A stretch of 64,000 bases of DNA, taken from the NCBI RefSeq assembly GCF_001685485.1, contig NZ_BDEL01000001.1, positions 4,127,501 through 4,191,500 of the forward strand. The letters run 5' to 3'. The translations under genes and the position numbers were made by a program. Positions 46,347-55,359 of this stretch are shown here, piece by piece. Below the pieces are notes generated by a model. That model made no database searches. It saw only the letters and a program-made list of their open reading frames with translations, and was not told where the DNA came from. Source of the DNA: Formosa haliotis (GTDB lineage: Bacteria > Bacteroidota > Bacteroidia > Flavobacteriales > Flavobacteriaceae). Position 1 is the first letter of the stretch, and the number at the start of each line of letters is the position of its first letter.

Positions 46347-47135
46347 ATCTAAGATCGATAAATACCAGGTTTTAATAAGTTCCGGACCATATAAACGCTC
46401 TAGTTTTCGTATTATAAAATGGCCTTTAGCCACATCCTGAAAATGATCCATAAAAAGCGTGTTAATAATTCCGCCTCCAACGGCTCCTAGTGCCGGAATC
46501 GCTTGTGCCGCAGCTTTTTCTGTAACCAATATATTAAAACGAGAAGCGACGTTTACAATAAAACGTACTAATGCAGGCGCACCTTCTTCAGATATTTTTT
46601 TAGTGGCTACAAATTGGGTCGCTTCAGAAATAGAATTGGCCATAGCGGCTCTCACAATAAAATATCCGCTTTCAGCATCATCATCAGATTTACTTTCGCC
46701 ACCTAAAGCAAAAACTTCCATACAAGCTAACTTGGTGCCATAGTCACTTAAAGATTCGCCTTGAGACCTTGCTATATCGGCAATAGAGCGTAGCATAATA
46801 GTAGTAGATAATGGTAATTCTACCGCAAGTCCGGCCAATCCAAAAAATCCCCCAACACCACCAGTTACAGCTACTCCAAATTTATGTAAAAGGTTAGATG
46901 GTTTATCTGTAACCAAATCGTCTAAAGACCAAATGGCTGCTTCTGTTGCTTTTGTTAAAGATTTTTCGGTGATTTTACTTATATTTTCTTGCCAATTATC
47001 AGGAAGATAATCAATAGCTTTCTCAATGGGCATGCCTATTACATTAGTTATTTTGGCAGCTATACTGGGGTTTTCAAGCAATTCTACTGCCGTAGTTAAT
47101 TCTTGTATATGTAAATCGCTTAAGGATGTTTCCAT
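46329..47135 (-). CDS. EcsC family protein
   Basis: This 268-residue protein fits the EcsC family: IPIEKAIDYLP-type N-terminal region, DLVTDKPSNLLHKFGVAVTG, GFFGLAGLAVELPLSTTIM, SIADIARSQGESL and FALGGESKSDDDAESGYF. The glycine-rich hydrophobic stretches may touch a membrane. The B. subtilis namesake is encoded with an ABC transporter, but the biochemical function of this family is unknown. No such transporter is adjacent here. The gene's last codons form one arm of a long hairpin with the 3' end of the aldolase transcript. Confidence 0.88.
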   Translation of the reverse strand: METSLSDLHIQELTTAVELLENPSIAAKITNVIGMPIEKAIDYLPDNWQENISKITEKSLTKATEAAIWSLDDLVTDKPSNLLHKFGVAVTGGVGGFFGLAGLAVELPLSTTIMLRSIADIARSQGESLSDYGTKLACMEVFALGGESKSDDDAESGYFIVRAAMANSISEATQFVATKKISEEGAPALVRFIVNVASRFNILVTEKAAAQAIPALGAVGGGIINTLFMDHFQDVAKGHFIIRKLERLYGPELIKTWYLSILDLRNED

Positions 47136-47315
47136 AAGTATGTTGTTTGAATTAGAATATTATATCTGAAATTTACAAAAAGTATACTAGAGAAGATTTA
47201 AAGTTTTCTTAAGATATTGATTTTTAAATATTAAATATACCTAAAAGGGGGTATTGTTAATTAGGAAATAGTGTTTTAAATTCGACTACTGAATTGTTAA
47301 TCAAAATGTTTCGTT

Positions 47316-47909
47316 ATGAAAAAAATAATGTTTTTCTGTTTCTTATTGGGTACTATGTGTAGTTATTCGCAAAGTAATACCGATATAAATCCATTCCGTA
47401 TTGGTGTTAGAGGCGGTGTTCCAACTGGGGTTGGATTGGAGTTTGAATATGCTACACCACTATTGCAAAATAGAATAGCACCATTTATTAGTTATGGAAT
47501 GTTTCCCTTTGTAGACGATTATGAGTTTAGTTTTTTTGAAGTAGGATCGAACATTTATTTTGGAAGTAAAGGTAAAGGTGGCTATGTAGTGGTTTCTTAC
47601 GGGGATTTAAATGCTGAAGTGAGTAATTTAAGTGGGGAAACAGATAGCGGAGAACGTTTTGAAAATGGAGAATCTAAAGAACAATTGTCATCCTTTAATC
47701 TTAAACTAGGTTGGAAATATGGTAGCACACTTTATTTTAGAATAGAAGGTGGGTATGCATTTGGAAAATTACCACAAACCTTGGAAGTTACAGGAGATGT
47801 AAATGGTAATCGCGAAACATTTTATTACACCTATGGGGATGATGTTTTCGATTATATTTCGGGAAATGGATACGCCATGCTCACCTTAGGAATTGGGTAT
47901 TCGTTTTAA
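47316..47909 (+). CDS. Outer-membrane beta-barrel protein, function unknown
   Basis: This 197-residue protein has a signal peptide (IMFFCFLLGTMCSYSQ). It then has alternating hydrophobic strands with RIGVRGGVPTGVGLEFEYA, APFISYGMFPFVD, FFEVGSNIYFGS, FNLKLGWKYGSTLYFRIEGG and a terminal MLTLGIGYSF ending in Phe. This fits an 8-stranded outer-membrane barrel. No further motif is recognised. It starts a run of four small secreted-protein genes on the plus strand (47316-50359) separated by 17-165 base gaps, which may or may not be one transcription unit. Confidence 0.78.
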   Translation: MKKIMFFCFLLGTMCSYSQSNTDINPFRIGVRGGVPTGVGLEFEYATPLLQNRIAPFISYGMFPFVDDYEFSFFEVGSNIYFGSKGKGGYVVVSYGDLNAEVSNLSGETDSGERFENGESKEQLSSFNLKLGWKYGSTLYFRIEGGYAFGKLPQTLEVTGDVNGNRETFYYTYGDDVFDYISGNGYAMLTLGIGYSF

Positions 47910-48073
47910 AAAGGTAACACTCCGTAAATCATAAACAGAGTAGGGTTTAAATATTAATTACGATTTTTTCGAACACGTCGAAAGACAAAAGCAGTCCGTT
48001 TTATAGGAAAGGGGATAGGAATGTGGTATAAATAATTTGGAAGTAGGCTATTAATCAATCTAAATATATTATT

Positions 48074-48757
48074 ATGAAAACAAGTGTAAGTTTAATTATT
48101 TGTATGTGTTTAACTGTTTTTTGTTCCTATGGAAATCATTTAGATGATTTTCCAGGGAGTAAGAAAATAAAGTTGAGTTGTTCAGAGCATGATGCCGAAA
48201 TTTATGTAAATGGAAAACTGGTGGGTAAAGGTGCGCTAGATATTAAAGTTCCAGACAAAGGCTGCTCTACTGTTGAAGTGAAAAAGGCTGGATTTTTAAC
48301 AGAAAAAATGGAGTTCTGTAATAAAAAAGATATGCCAAAGCCACCCAACAAATACCAGTTCTCTATGGTAAAGGATGAAGCTTTCGAGGTTACAATGGCT
48401 TCAGATTTAGCGAATGAAGATGTGACTATTAAAGCCACAAAAGGCAAAGACGATTCCTGGAAGTTAATAAACCAAATTGTATTGTCTCATTTCGATGTTA
48501 TAGAGATGAACGATAAAGAAACAGGTTATATAAGAACGGCTTGGGTTGTAGATGCTTTTGCAAAAAGTGCGGTAAGAACGCGATTAATTGTTAAAGAATC
48601 GTCTAGCGATCCACTAATATACAAAGTAAAACTCGTTAGCGAGCATACAGACGAACATGTATTGGGAGCTACTAAAGATATACAATTTAGAGAGTGGAAT
48701 AGGATCTTGAAGAAATATGAAACCTTGGTCACCGAAATACAAGCTCGGGTGAAATAG
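48074..48757 (+). CDS. Secreted PEGA-domain-like protein
   Basis: This 227-residue protein has a signal peptide (LIICMCLTVFCSYG). It then has a PEGA-like motif (SEHDAEIYVNGKLVGKG, then VEVKKAGFLTEKMEF), a fold often found in surface-linked proteins of Bacteroidota. The remaining C-terminal region (about residues 95-227, with YIRTAWVVDAFAKSAVRTRL) is not recognised. It precedes the T9SS-sorted 397-residue gene by 17 bases, so they probably share a transcript. The biological role is unknown. Confidence 0.72.
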   Translation: MKTSVSLIICMCLTVFCSYGNHLDDFPGSKKIKLSCSEHDAEIYVNGKLVGKGALDIKVPDKGCSTVEVKKAGFLTEKMEFCNKKDMPKPPNKYQFSMVKDEAFEVTMASDLANEDVTIKATKGKDDSWKLINQIVLSHFDVIEMNDKETGYIRTAWVVDAFAKSAVRTRLIVKESSSDPLIYKVKLVSEHTDEHVLGATKDIQFREWNRILKKYETLVTEIQARVK

Positions 48758-48774
48758 TTTATAATAAAGGCAAT

Positions 48775-49968
48775 ATGAAACGCTTTGTGTTTTTAATGTT
48801 GGTTGTATTTGTAAATATAACACATGGTCAGGAAAATTTAGATTTTAAATTATATGAAACTTATAATGAAGGGTCTAATTCGTTTATAAATAATTACAAG
48901 GAATTGTACACCTATAATACAAAAGGTCAGCTTATTGAAACCATAGGCTTAAACTGGTATGAAGAACAAGATACGTGGATAAACGATTATAAAGAAGAGT
49001 ATTTTTATGATGATAAAGGGAATTTAATATCGACTGTATTATATTATGGGGTTTCTTCTACAGAAAAATGGCAGTTATATACTAAGCATGATGTCGTTTT
49101 TAATGATCAAAATTTAAGCAGTCAATTTTTGTCTTATGGATGGAAGAATTCTAAATGGAGTCTTACTTATAAAGAAGAGGTAACCTATATTGGAACAAAA
49201 ATAGACCGGATTTTATCTTATGTTTTAAATGATGGTAAATTAGAGTTAGATATGCGGTTTTCTTTTGAATATGCAGGCAATTTTGTTTTAAATTATATAG
49301 GGGAAGCTCTTAACAATGGAAGTTGGGATTTAGATTTTAAAGCACAATTTAAAAGAAATTCTAAAACTAATAAAATTGAAGAAGAAATTTGGGAATCCTG
49401 GAATGGTTATGCTTGGGAAAATGACGACACATATATCTATAAAGTAGATGAAAATTTAAATAGGGTAGAAGAATTATTTTCTTATAACGATGTGCCATAC
49501 GATAAAAAAGAGTTTTCCTTCGATAAAGCAATTTCAATATCTAAGTTTTATACGCCATTTAATAAAAATAAGAATTTCGTAGACTTAACCGTAGAAGATG
49601 TGCGATTTTATAATAAAGTATTAACTGAAGTAAATAGTTCTTATGATGAAGAGACCAAATCATGGAGCGTTTCTTCAAGGGGTACCTACCATTATAGTAC
49701 AGATCCTCCGTTAGGCATAGACGACAACCAGGATTGGAGTGAAGTTGTCATTTATCCAAATCCAATGCTAAATGAAATAAACTTTAAATTAAAAGAAAAA
49801 TCACCGGCACAGGTTTCAATTTTTGATGTTAATGGAAGACTAATTATTAATGAGAACCTCGATACTATCCAAAACAAATTAAATGTAGATATGTTGCAAT
49901 CTGGATTATATGTTTGTCAAGTAAAGATGTCTAATAAATTGATTCGTAAACATTTAGTTAAAAAATAG
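48775..49968 (+). CDS. T9SS type A-sorted secreted protein with YD-like repeats
   Basis: The 397-residue protein has a signal peptide (MKRFVFLMLVVFVNITHGQ). It then has several tandem aromatic-rich segments in which Tyr, Asn-Thr-Lys-Gly-Gln/Asn-Leu and Trp recur about every 45 residues (TYNTKGQLIETI, YDDKGNLISTV, then related WELD/WDLDF units). They resemble RHS/YD-type beta repeats. The C-terminus (VVIYPNPMLNEINFKLKE, then SIFDVNGRLIINENL, then KLIRKHLVKK) is a type A T9SS sorting domain. It is expected at the cell surface or in the medium. The ligand is unknown. Confidence 0.85.
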   Translation: MKRFVFLMLVVFVNITHGQENLDFKLYETYNEGSNSFINNYKELYTYNTKGQLIETIGLNWYEEQDTWINDYKEEYFYDDKGNLISTVLYYGVSSTEKWQLYTKHDVVFNDQNLSSQFLSYGWKNSKWSLTYKEEVTYIGTKIDRILSYVLNDGKLELDMRFSFEYAGNFVLNYIGEALNNGSWDLDFKAQFKRNSKTNKIEEEIWESWNGYAWENDDTYIYKVDENLNRVEELFSYNDVPYDKKEFSFDKAISISKFYTPFNKNKNFVDLTVEDVRFYNKVLTEVNSSYDEETKSWSVSSRGTYHYSTDPPLGIDDNQDWSEVVIYPNPMLNEINFKLKEKSPAQVSIFDVNGRLIINENLDTIQNKLNVDMLQSGLYVCQVKMSNKLIRKHLVKK

Positions 49969-50092
49969 ATTGTAGAAGGGAAAATTTTTAATACCTTAGG
50001 TTTAATTCCAATTAGTAGTATAGGTTATTCATAATTCATTCTAGAATAAATAATTAATAGCATAATTATTTAATCCATCTAAAAAAAGTATT

Positions 50093-50359
50093 ATGAAAAC
50101 ACTTAAAAAAATTACCGTATTATTCATGTTATCCTTAGCACTAATGTCTTGTGACGATGTTATAAATGAAATACAAGAAAAGGACTGTGGTATTTTCATT
50201 GAAAACTTAGAAGAAGAATATCAAGAAAATATTAATACCATAAGAAATAATACTGAATTGACTGAAGAAGAAATTTCAGATCAGCTTATTGCATTACAAG
50301 ATCGCTACGAAGAGGCACGAGAAGAATTGCTTCGTAGTTGCGAGGAAGATTTAATATAA
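50093..50359 (+). CDS. Small lipoprotein, function unknown
   Basis: This 88-residue protein starts with a lipoprotein signal (ITVLFMLSLALMSCDD, lipobox LMSC, cysteine at about residue 20). The short mature part is acidic and helical (EKDCGIFIENLEEEYQENIN to ALQDRYEEAREELLRSCEED), with two more cysteines. I do not recognise a family. The start fits the signal well and a clear terminator follows, supporting a real gene. It might be a small outer-membrane-linked helical protein. Confidence 0.75.
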   Translation: MKTLKKITVLFMLSLALMSCDDVINEIQEKDCGIFIENLEEEYQENINTIRNNTELTEEEISDQLIALQDRYEEAREELLRSCEEDLI

Positions 50360-50387
50360 TTCATACCTTCTTAATACATAAGAAACA

Positions 50388-50430
50388 CCACCGTTATTAC
50401 TACAAATAGTAATAGCGGTTTTCTTTTTTT
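50388..50430 (+). terminator. Terminator after the small lipoprotein gene
   Basis: ACCGTTATTACTA (50390-50402) and TAGTAATAGCGGT (50407-50419) form a near-perfect stem with one mismatch, followed by TTCTTTTTTT. Confidence 0.9.
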
Positions 50431-50472
50431 GTAGGGGCACACAAATTTTATTAAATAAATAATTATATGGTT

Positions 50473-50480
50473 TATCTTTG
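50473..50480 (+). promoter_or_regulatory. -7 box TATCTTTG upstream of the ABC-F gene
   Basis: TATCTTTG is an exact TAnnTTTG match, followed by CCC, and lies 23 bases before the start codon. The -33 region has no TTG at the usual distance. Confidence 0.5.
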
Positions 50481-50503
50481 CCCACTTAAATTAAATAAAT
50501 TAC

Positions 50504-52144
50504 ATGATTTCAATAGACGGACTTGCAGTAGAATTTGGAGGAACAACATTATTTAGTGATGTGTCTTTTTCCATAAATGAAAATGATAAAATAGCCCTTA
50601 TGGGGAAAAATGGTGCTGGAAAATCAACCTTATTAAAAATTGTTGCCGGAGCTAGTAAACCAAGTCGCGGAAATGTGTCATCACCTAAAGGATATGTTAT
50701 TTCCTATTTACCACAACATCTTTTAACCGAAGACAATTGTACGGTTATGGAAGAAGCTTCAAAAGCTTTTGGCTCTATTTTTAAAATGAAAGCTGAAATT
50801 GATGCCATAAATGAAGAGTTAACGGTGAGAACCGATTACGAAAGCGATGCCTACATGAAACTAATTGAAAAGGTATCAGAACTAAGTGAAAAATACTATT
50901 CTATTGAAGAAATAAATTACGAAGCCGAAGTTGAAAAAATATTGATGGGATTGGGCTTTGTACGTTCAGATTTTAGTAGACCAACCTCTGAGTTTAGTGG
51001 TGGTTGGCGCATGCGTATAGAATTGGCTAAAATCCTACTTCAAAAACCAGATTTAATTCTGTTAGACGAGCCAACAAACCACATGGATATTGAAAGTATA
51101 CAGTGGTTAGAAGAGTTTTTAATCAATCAAGCCAAAGCGGTAGTTGTAATTTCTCACGACCGAGCATTTGTCGATAATATTACTACACGTACCATAGAAG
51201 TTACTATGGGACGTATTTACGATTATAAAGCAAAGTATTCGCACTATTTAGAGTTACGAAAAGATCGCCGGGCGCATCAGCAAAAAGCATACGACGAGCA
51301 ACAAAAAATGATTGCCGATAATCAAGAATTTATAGACCGTTTTAAAGGCACATATTCTAAGACGCTACAAGTGCAATCGCGTGTAAAAATGCTTGAAAAA
51401 TTAGTGCCTATAGAAGTCGATGAAGTCGATACGGCTGCTTTAAAATTAAAATTTCCACCATCACCAAGATCCGGTCAATACCCAGTTATTGTAAACGAAC
51501 TTACAAAAACCTATGGCGATCATGTAGTGTTTAACAAGGCTAATTTAGTGATTGAGCGTGGACAGAAAGTTGCTTTTGTAGGAAAGAATGGAGAAGGTAA
51601 ATCTACCATGGTAAAGGCCATTATGAACGAAATTGATTTTGAAGGTAGCATGGAACTAGGGCACAATGCCCAAATAGGGTATTTTGCTCAAAATCAGGCA
51701 TCTTTATTAGATGGCGAGTTAACCATTTTTGAAACCATAGATCGCATTGCGGTGGGCGATGTTAGAAATAAAATAAAAGACATGCTTGGTGCCTTTATGT
51801 TTGGGGGCGATACTTCCACTAAAAAAGTAAAAGTACTTTCTGGAGGTGAAAAAACCAGATTGGCCATGATAAAATTATTATTAGAACCCGTAAATGTGTT
51901 GATTCTAGATGAGCCTACCAACCATTTAGATATGAAAACGAAAGACATCATTAAAGATGCTTTAAAAGATTTCGATGGTACCTTAATTTTGGTCTCTCAT
52001 GATAGAGATTTCTTAGATGGTTTAGCTACAAAAGTGTTCGAATTTGGAAATAAACGTGTAAAAGAACATTTTGAAGACATCAACGGTTTCTTAAAACATA
52101 AGAAAATGGAAAATATGCGAGATTTAGAAAGTGCTAAATCTTAG
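50504..52144 (+). CDS. ABC-F family ATPase (ribosome-associated)
   Basis: This 546-residue protein has two ABC ATPase domains joined by a linker and no membrane segments. First domain: Walker A ALMGKNGAGKSTLLKI, signature EFSGGWRMRIELA, Walker B LILLDEPTNHMDIESI, and switch VVISHDRAF. Linker: about residues 240-330, with KDRRAHQQKAYDEQQKMI. Second domain: FVGKNGEGKSTMVKAI, VLSGGEKTRLAMIK, LILDEPTNHLDMKT and LVSHDRDF. ABC-F proteins act on the ribosome (translation factors or antibiotic resistance), and this one resembles the housekeeping YbiT/Uup group in length. Resistance cannot be judged from sequence. Own promoter; no operon partner. Confidence 0.95.
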   Translation: MISIDGLAVEFGGTTLFSDVSFSINENDKIALMGKNGAGKSTLLKIVAGASKPSRGNVSSPKGYVISYLPQHLLTEDNCTVMEEASKAFGSIFKMKAEIDAINEELTVRTDYESDAYMKLIEKVSELSEKYYSIEEINYEAEVEKILMGLGFVRSDFSRPTSEFSGGWRMRIELAKILLQKPDLILLDEPTNHMDIESIQWLEEFLINQAKAVVVISHDRAFVDNITTRTIEVTMGRIYDYKAKYSHYLELRKDRRAHQQKAYDEQQKMIADNQEFIDRFKGTYSKTLQVQSRVKMLEKLVPIEVDEVDTAALKLKFPPSPRSGQYPVIVNELTKTYGDHVVFNKANLVIERGQKVAFVGKNGEGKSTMVKAIMNEIDFEGSMELGHNAQIGYFAQNQASLLDGELTIFETIDRIAVGDVRNKIKDMLGAFMFGGDTSTKKVKVLSGGEKTRLAMIKLLLEPVNVLILDEPTNHLDMKTKDIIKDALKDFDGTLILVSHDRDFLDGLATKVFEFGNKRVKEHFEDINGFLKHKKMENMRDLESAKS

Positions 52145-52187
52145 TTGTCATTTTTTATTTTGAAAGCTGAAAATATTGAATTTCCTG

Positions 52188-52963
52188 TTAGTCTAAAGCA
52201 TGTTTTGCTTCCATAGCTATTCCGTTTACATAGTTGGTGATCATTTGCAATTCAGTAGCAAATTCAGAACCCTTAAAGTTGGTGATATCTTGGTAAGAAA
52301 TATTCGAATTATAAAAGGATAAATATGTAGAAGCCAAGGGTAGGTAAGACCAGTGCCATTTTTCTTCTAGATATCCTGTTCTTCCATGTTCTTTGGAGGT
52401 ATAAACTTGGTAAAATCCAAAAGTATGGGCATGTTCTTGTAACCAGTTATATTCTTTTAGGCCTTGCCCAGATTCAAAATAGCTATTTGTTAAATGGTTT
52501 AAATCTATATCTGTTCCCCAATGGTGTCTAGAAGTGGAGGGCATAGAACTATACTGAAGGATTTTTTTAGCACGCTCTATAGGAGATAACTCTTGGTATC
52601 GTTTCCATTTACGATCCCAAATGGCTTTTTGTTCATTAAAATTTCGCGTTCCCGAAACTATTTTAAAATGTATGCCGTCTGCTTTTGCGGCCTCATTCAT
52701 TTTAAAAACGAGGCATAAACCTCCTGTTGTAAGTATAGGGTTTTGTTAGAGAGTAAAGGGTCTACTTTTACAAAACAAGAATCTGTTTTATAATTGAATT
52801 TACCCAAAATAAAATCTTTTGTTATGGTTTTAGTCCTGTAAGAACAAGAATCCTGAACCGCTGATAAGGGGCCGAAATCTGGTTTAAACATGGTAGAAGT
52901 TTTGGTAGGTCCTTCGCTAATACATAATACCGTGAGTATGGTTGAAAGTAATCTTAAAAACAT
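52188..52963 (-). pseudogene. M15/VanY-like D-Ala-D-Ala carboxypeptidase, one apparent frameshift
   Basis: Two overlapping frames make one M15B peptidase of about 258 residues. The N-terminal part (52963 to 52697) has a signal-like start (LRLLSTILTVLCISEG) and ends in FVKVDPLLSNKTLYLQQEVY. The C-terminal part (52700 to 52188) continues with MNEAAKADGIHFKIVSGTRN, then STSRHHWGTDIDLNHL (zinc His and Asp, S-x-H-x6-D) and EKWHWSYLPLAS (the second zinc-site His after the catalytic Glu). One added base in the T4A5 tract at 52700-52708 joins them in frame as FLKMNEAAK. The ATGA overlap looks like coupling but is produced by the lost base, because the join falls inside the folded domain. It would trim cell-wall peptides in the periplasm. 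Confidence 0.84.
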
Positions 52964-53036
52964 AAAAGTTGAACTGCTAAAATCGTAATATCAAAGAAAC
53001 GTAATTTAGCGTATAATCTTTTGCTTAGCAGAAGAT

Positions 53037-53333
53037 TTATTGGTTCTCGTAAAAATATAATCTGTTTTTTAGGGCTCTTAACTCGTTTTGTAAGCGATCT
53101 ACTTTTTGCAATAAGTTAAATGCAACATCTATGCCTTCAATATTAACATGTAATTCGTTATGTAAGCGAATTATTTTTTCTAAATCGGTTAATTTGTCCT
53201 GATGTAGAAATTGATCGTTTTCAATGGTTGTTATTTCAATTAAACCAATACCGTGTAGTTCATCTAAAAAAGTAGGTTCTATTTGGTATTCAACACAAAT
53301 GGTTTTTACGAGTATATATTGATTTGTTGCCAT
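53037..53333 (-). CDS. CbpM-type chaperone modulator
   Basis: This 98-residue protein has a MerR-HTH_2-like pattern: YILVKTICVEYQIEPTFLDEL, followed by GLIEITTIENDQFLHQDKLT, DLEKIIRLHNELHVNIEGID and a C-terminal coiled coil (LLQKVDRLQNELRALKNRL). In E. coli, CbpM binds the J-domain of CbpA and blocks its action with DnaK. The gene starts one base after the CbpA stop, so the pair is an operon. Confidence 0.9.
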   Translation of the reverse strand: MATNQYILVKTICVEYQIEPTFLDELHGIGLIEITTIENDQFLHQDKLTDLEKIIRLHNELHVNIEGIDVAFNLLQKVDRLQNELRALKNRLYFYENQ

Positions 53334-53334
53334 G

Positions 53335-54237
53335 TTATCTTAGTTTTTTTAATTCTGAAAACAACTCTTTTTCTTTATCACTTAGGTTTTTTGGCATGCT
53401 AATTTGGTAAGTAATTATAAAGTCGCCAAATTCACCTTTCTTTTTATAAACCGGGAATCCTTTACCTTTTAATTTCACTTTGGTTCCGTTCTGAGTTTCT
53501 GGGGCTACTTTTAATTTCACTTTTCCCGAAAAGGTGTCTACCATAATATCGCCTCCTAAAATGGCTGTATACAAATCGACTTCAACATCGGTATGCAGGT
53601 TATTTCCATAGCGCTTAAATTTAGTATTATTAACAATATTAAATTTAATATAAAGATCTCCGTTCGGGCCACCATTAACACCAGGGTCACCTTTACCCGG
53701 AATTTTTAATACTTGTTCGTTTTCTATTCCAGCCGGGATGGTAAGTCTAATTTTCTTGCCATTAACAGTTAAAACCTGGGTCTCGTCTGTATAAACATCG
53801 GTAAGATTTAGTTGTAATTCGGCATTGAAATCTTGTCCCTTAAAGTGCATGTTTCCATGACCTTGGCGTGAGCCTGCACTGTGTTGTCCACCAAACATAG
53901 ATTCAAAGAAATCTGAAAAACCATCGTCGGAATGGCTTCCGCCACCACCAAAACCGTGACTGTATTGTTGGCGTGAACCTTGTTGTTTTTGTGCCCGTTC
54001 TATATCATCTGCATGTTTCCAATCTTTACCGTGTTTATCGTATTTTTTACGATTTTCAGGATTTGATAAGACCTCATTGGCTTCATTGATGTCTTTAAAC
54101 TTTTTTTCAGCTTCTTTATCATTCGGATTTAAATCTGGATGATATTTTCTCGCCAATTTTCTATAGGCTTTTTTTATATCAGCTTCACTAGCTGTTTTAT
54201 CAATTCCTAATATCTTGTAATAGTCAATAAAATTCAT
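53335..54237 (-). CDS. CbpA-like DnaJ family co-chaperone
   Basis: This 300-residue J-protein has an N-terminal J-domain (about residues 1-70, [20 protein letters not shown] with the HPD motif). A Gly/His-rich linker follows (about 85-125, [19 protein letters not shown]). Two beta-sandwich client-binding domains come next (about 135-300: [79 protein letters not shown]). It has no zinc-finger region, as in CbpA and unlike DnaJ. It would deliver clients to DnaK. It forms an operon with the CbpM gene one base downstream. Confidence 0.93.
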   Translation of the reverse strand: MNFIDYYKILGIDKTASEADIKKAYRKLARKYHPDLNPNDKEAEKKFKDINEANEVLSNPENRKKYDKHGKDWKHADDIERAQKQQGSRQQYSHGFGGGGSHSDDGFSDFFESMFGGQHSAGSRQGHGNMHFKGQDFNAELQLNLTDVYTDETQVLTVNGKKIRLTIPAGIENEQVLKIPGKGDPGVNGGPNGDLYIKFNIVNNTKFKRYGNNLHTDVEVDLYTAILGGDIMVDTFSGKVKLKVAPETQNGTKVKLKGKGFPVYKKKGEFGDFIITYQISMPKNLSDKEKELFSELKKLR

Positions 54238-54315
54238 AAATAAGACCTGGTATTACATCATTAATGGGTACTAAAGTCCTATAAATATCCGAAAATATTA
54301 TAAAATCACAAAACC

Positions 54316-55349
54316 TTATTCTTCTTGAAATTGTAAATGTTCAGAGAAAAAGGGCAGGGTCTTAGTGGCAATACGTTCGCCTATTTTATTGGTATGGTCT
54401 CCCTTATAACTTTCGTACGTATGGTTTACGTTGTTTTTAGTTAAGATGTTATGAAACTCTAAGGTGGTTTTACTAATAGCGACATCTTCTGTACCAGCAT
54501 CTATAGCAATAGCCTTAAGTTTTTTAAATTAGATAGGTACGGATTTACCATATGTAATATTTGATTTTCTGAGAATTTCTGAAGGATTTCTGGCCTAAGT
54601 ATTCCGTCCTTATAAGGTAAATCGATGTACAGCGGTGCATTTTTTGGGTTAGAAGCCCAAGCTGCCGAAAAGGCTAAATTTATACTTTCAACAAAATCTA
54701 AATCGGCAATATTAAATTTGTACTTAACAGCTTCCATATTTTTTATTTGTGCGGCATTTGGAATAAAACTATCGTCCATGCAACAGGCACTTAATACGTA
54801 AATCGACGAAAACACATCTGGATATTTCATAGCTAATCTCAGGGTACCATAGCCACCCATAGAATGCCCTGCTAATCCTCGACTTTTAGCATTTGGGATG
54901 GTGCGGAAACGGTTATCAATAAAATCGACTAATTCTTTGGTAATAAATGTTTCCCAATCGCCATTCGTTTTAGAGCTGCTATAAAAACTACCTTTATATG
55001 TGGTGTAAGCATTTGGCATAACAACAATAAACTCTTTACTCGTACCGTTTGCAATACTCGTATTTAAAATATCGTACATATTAATCCAATGCCGTTCTCT
55101 TCCAAACCATTTATTATCGGTATCTGTAAACCCATGAAGCAAGTAAAGCACAGGGTAAGTTTTGTCTCTATTGGTTTGATAAGATGGTGGTAAATATATA
55201 GTAACATCTCGATTAGACGGATCGTTAATTAAATTCCCATTTAAGGCTTCACTCTGTATTTTTAAACGCTGTCTAAAGCCCTGTGCCTGCGATATGCCTA
55301 TACAGAAAAGCGCAATGCAGAGGGGTAATAGAAAGGATTTAAAATTCAT
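54316..55349 (-). pseudogene. Secreted esterase (esterase-D/XynZ type), one apparent frameshift
   Basis: The start at 55349 is chosen because it opens with a proper signal peptide (NFKSFLLPLCIALFCIGISQ), not the longer frame start at 55499. An alpha/beta-hydrolase domain follows, with DVTIYLPPSYQTNRDKTYPV, YLLHGFTDTDNKWFGRERHW, FIVVMPNAYTTYKGSFYSSS and the nucleophile elbow GLAGHSMGGYGTLRLAMKYP. The frame ends early after NLKNLRLLL at 54501. One added base in the A6 run at 54520-54525 gives LKKLKAIAIDAGTEDVAISK and the catalytic-His region, DHTNKIGERIA, to a stop at 54316, about 344 residues. Such esterases remove acyl groups from sugars or other esters. The substrate is unknown. It follows the MtfA-like gene with a 10-base gap. 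Confidence 0.85.
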
Positions 55350-55359
55350 TTTAAACGGT

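Noticed and set aside
52697..52963. Separate 88-residue secreted protein ahead of the VanY-like gene, coupled by ATGA
   Set aside because: Its last residues belong to the same M15 domain fold as the next frame; a single lost base explains both the stop and the apparent overlap.
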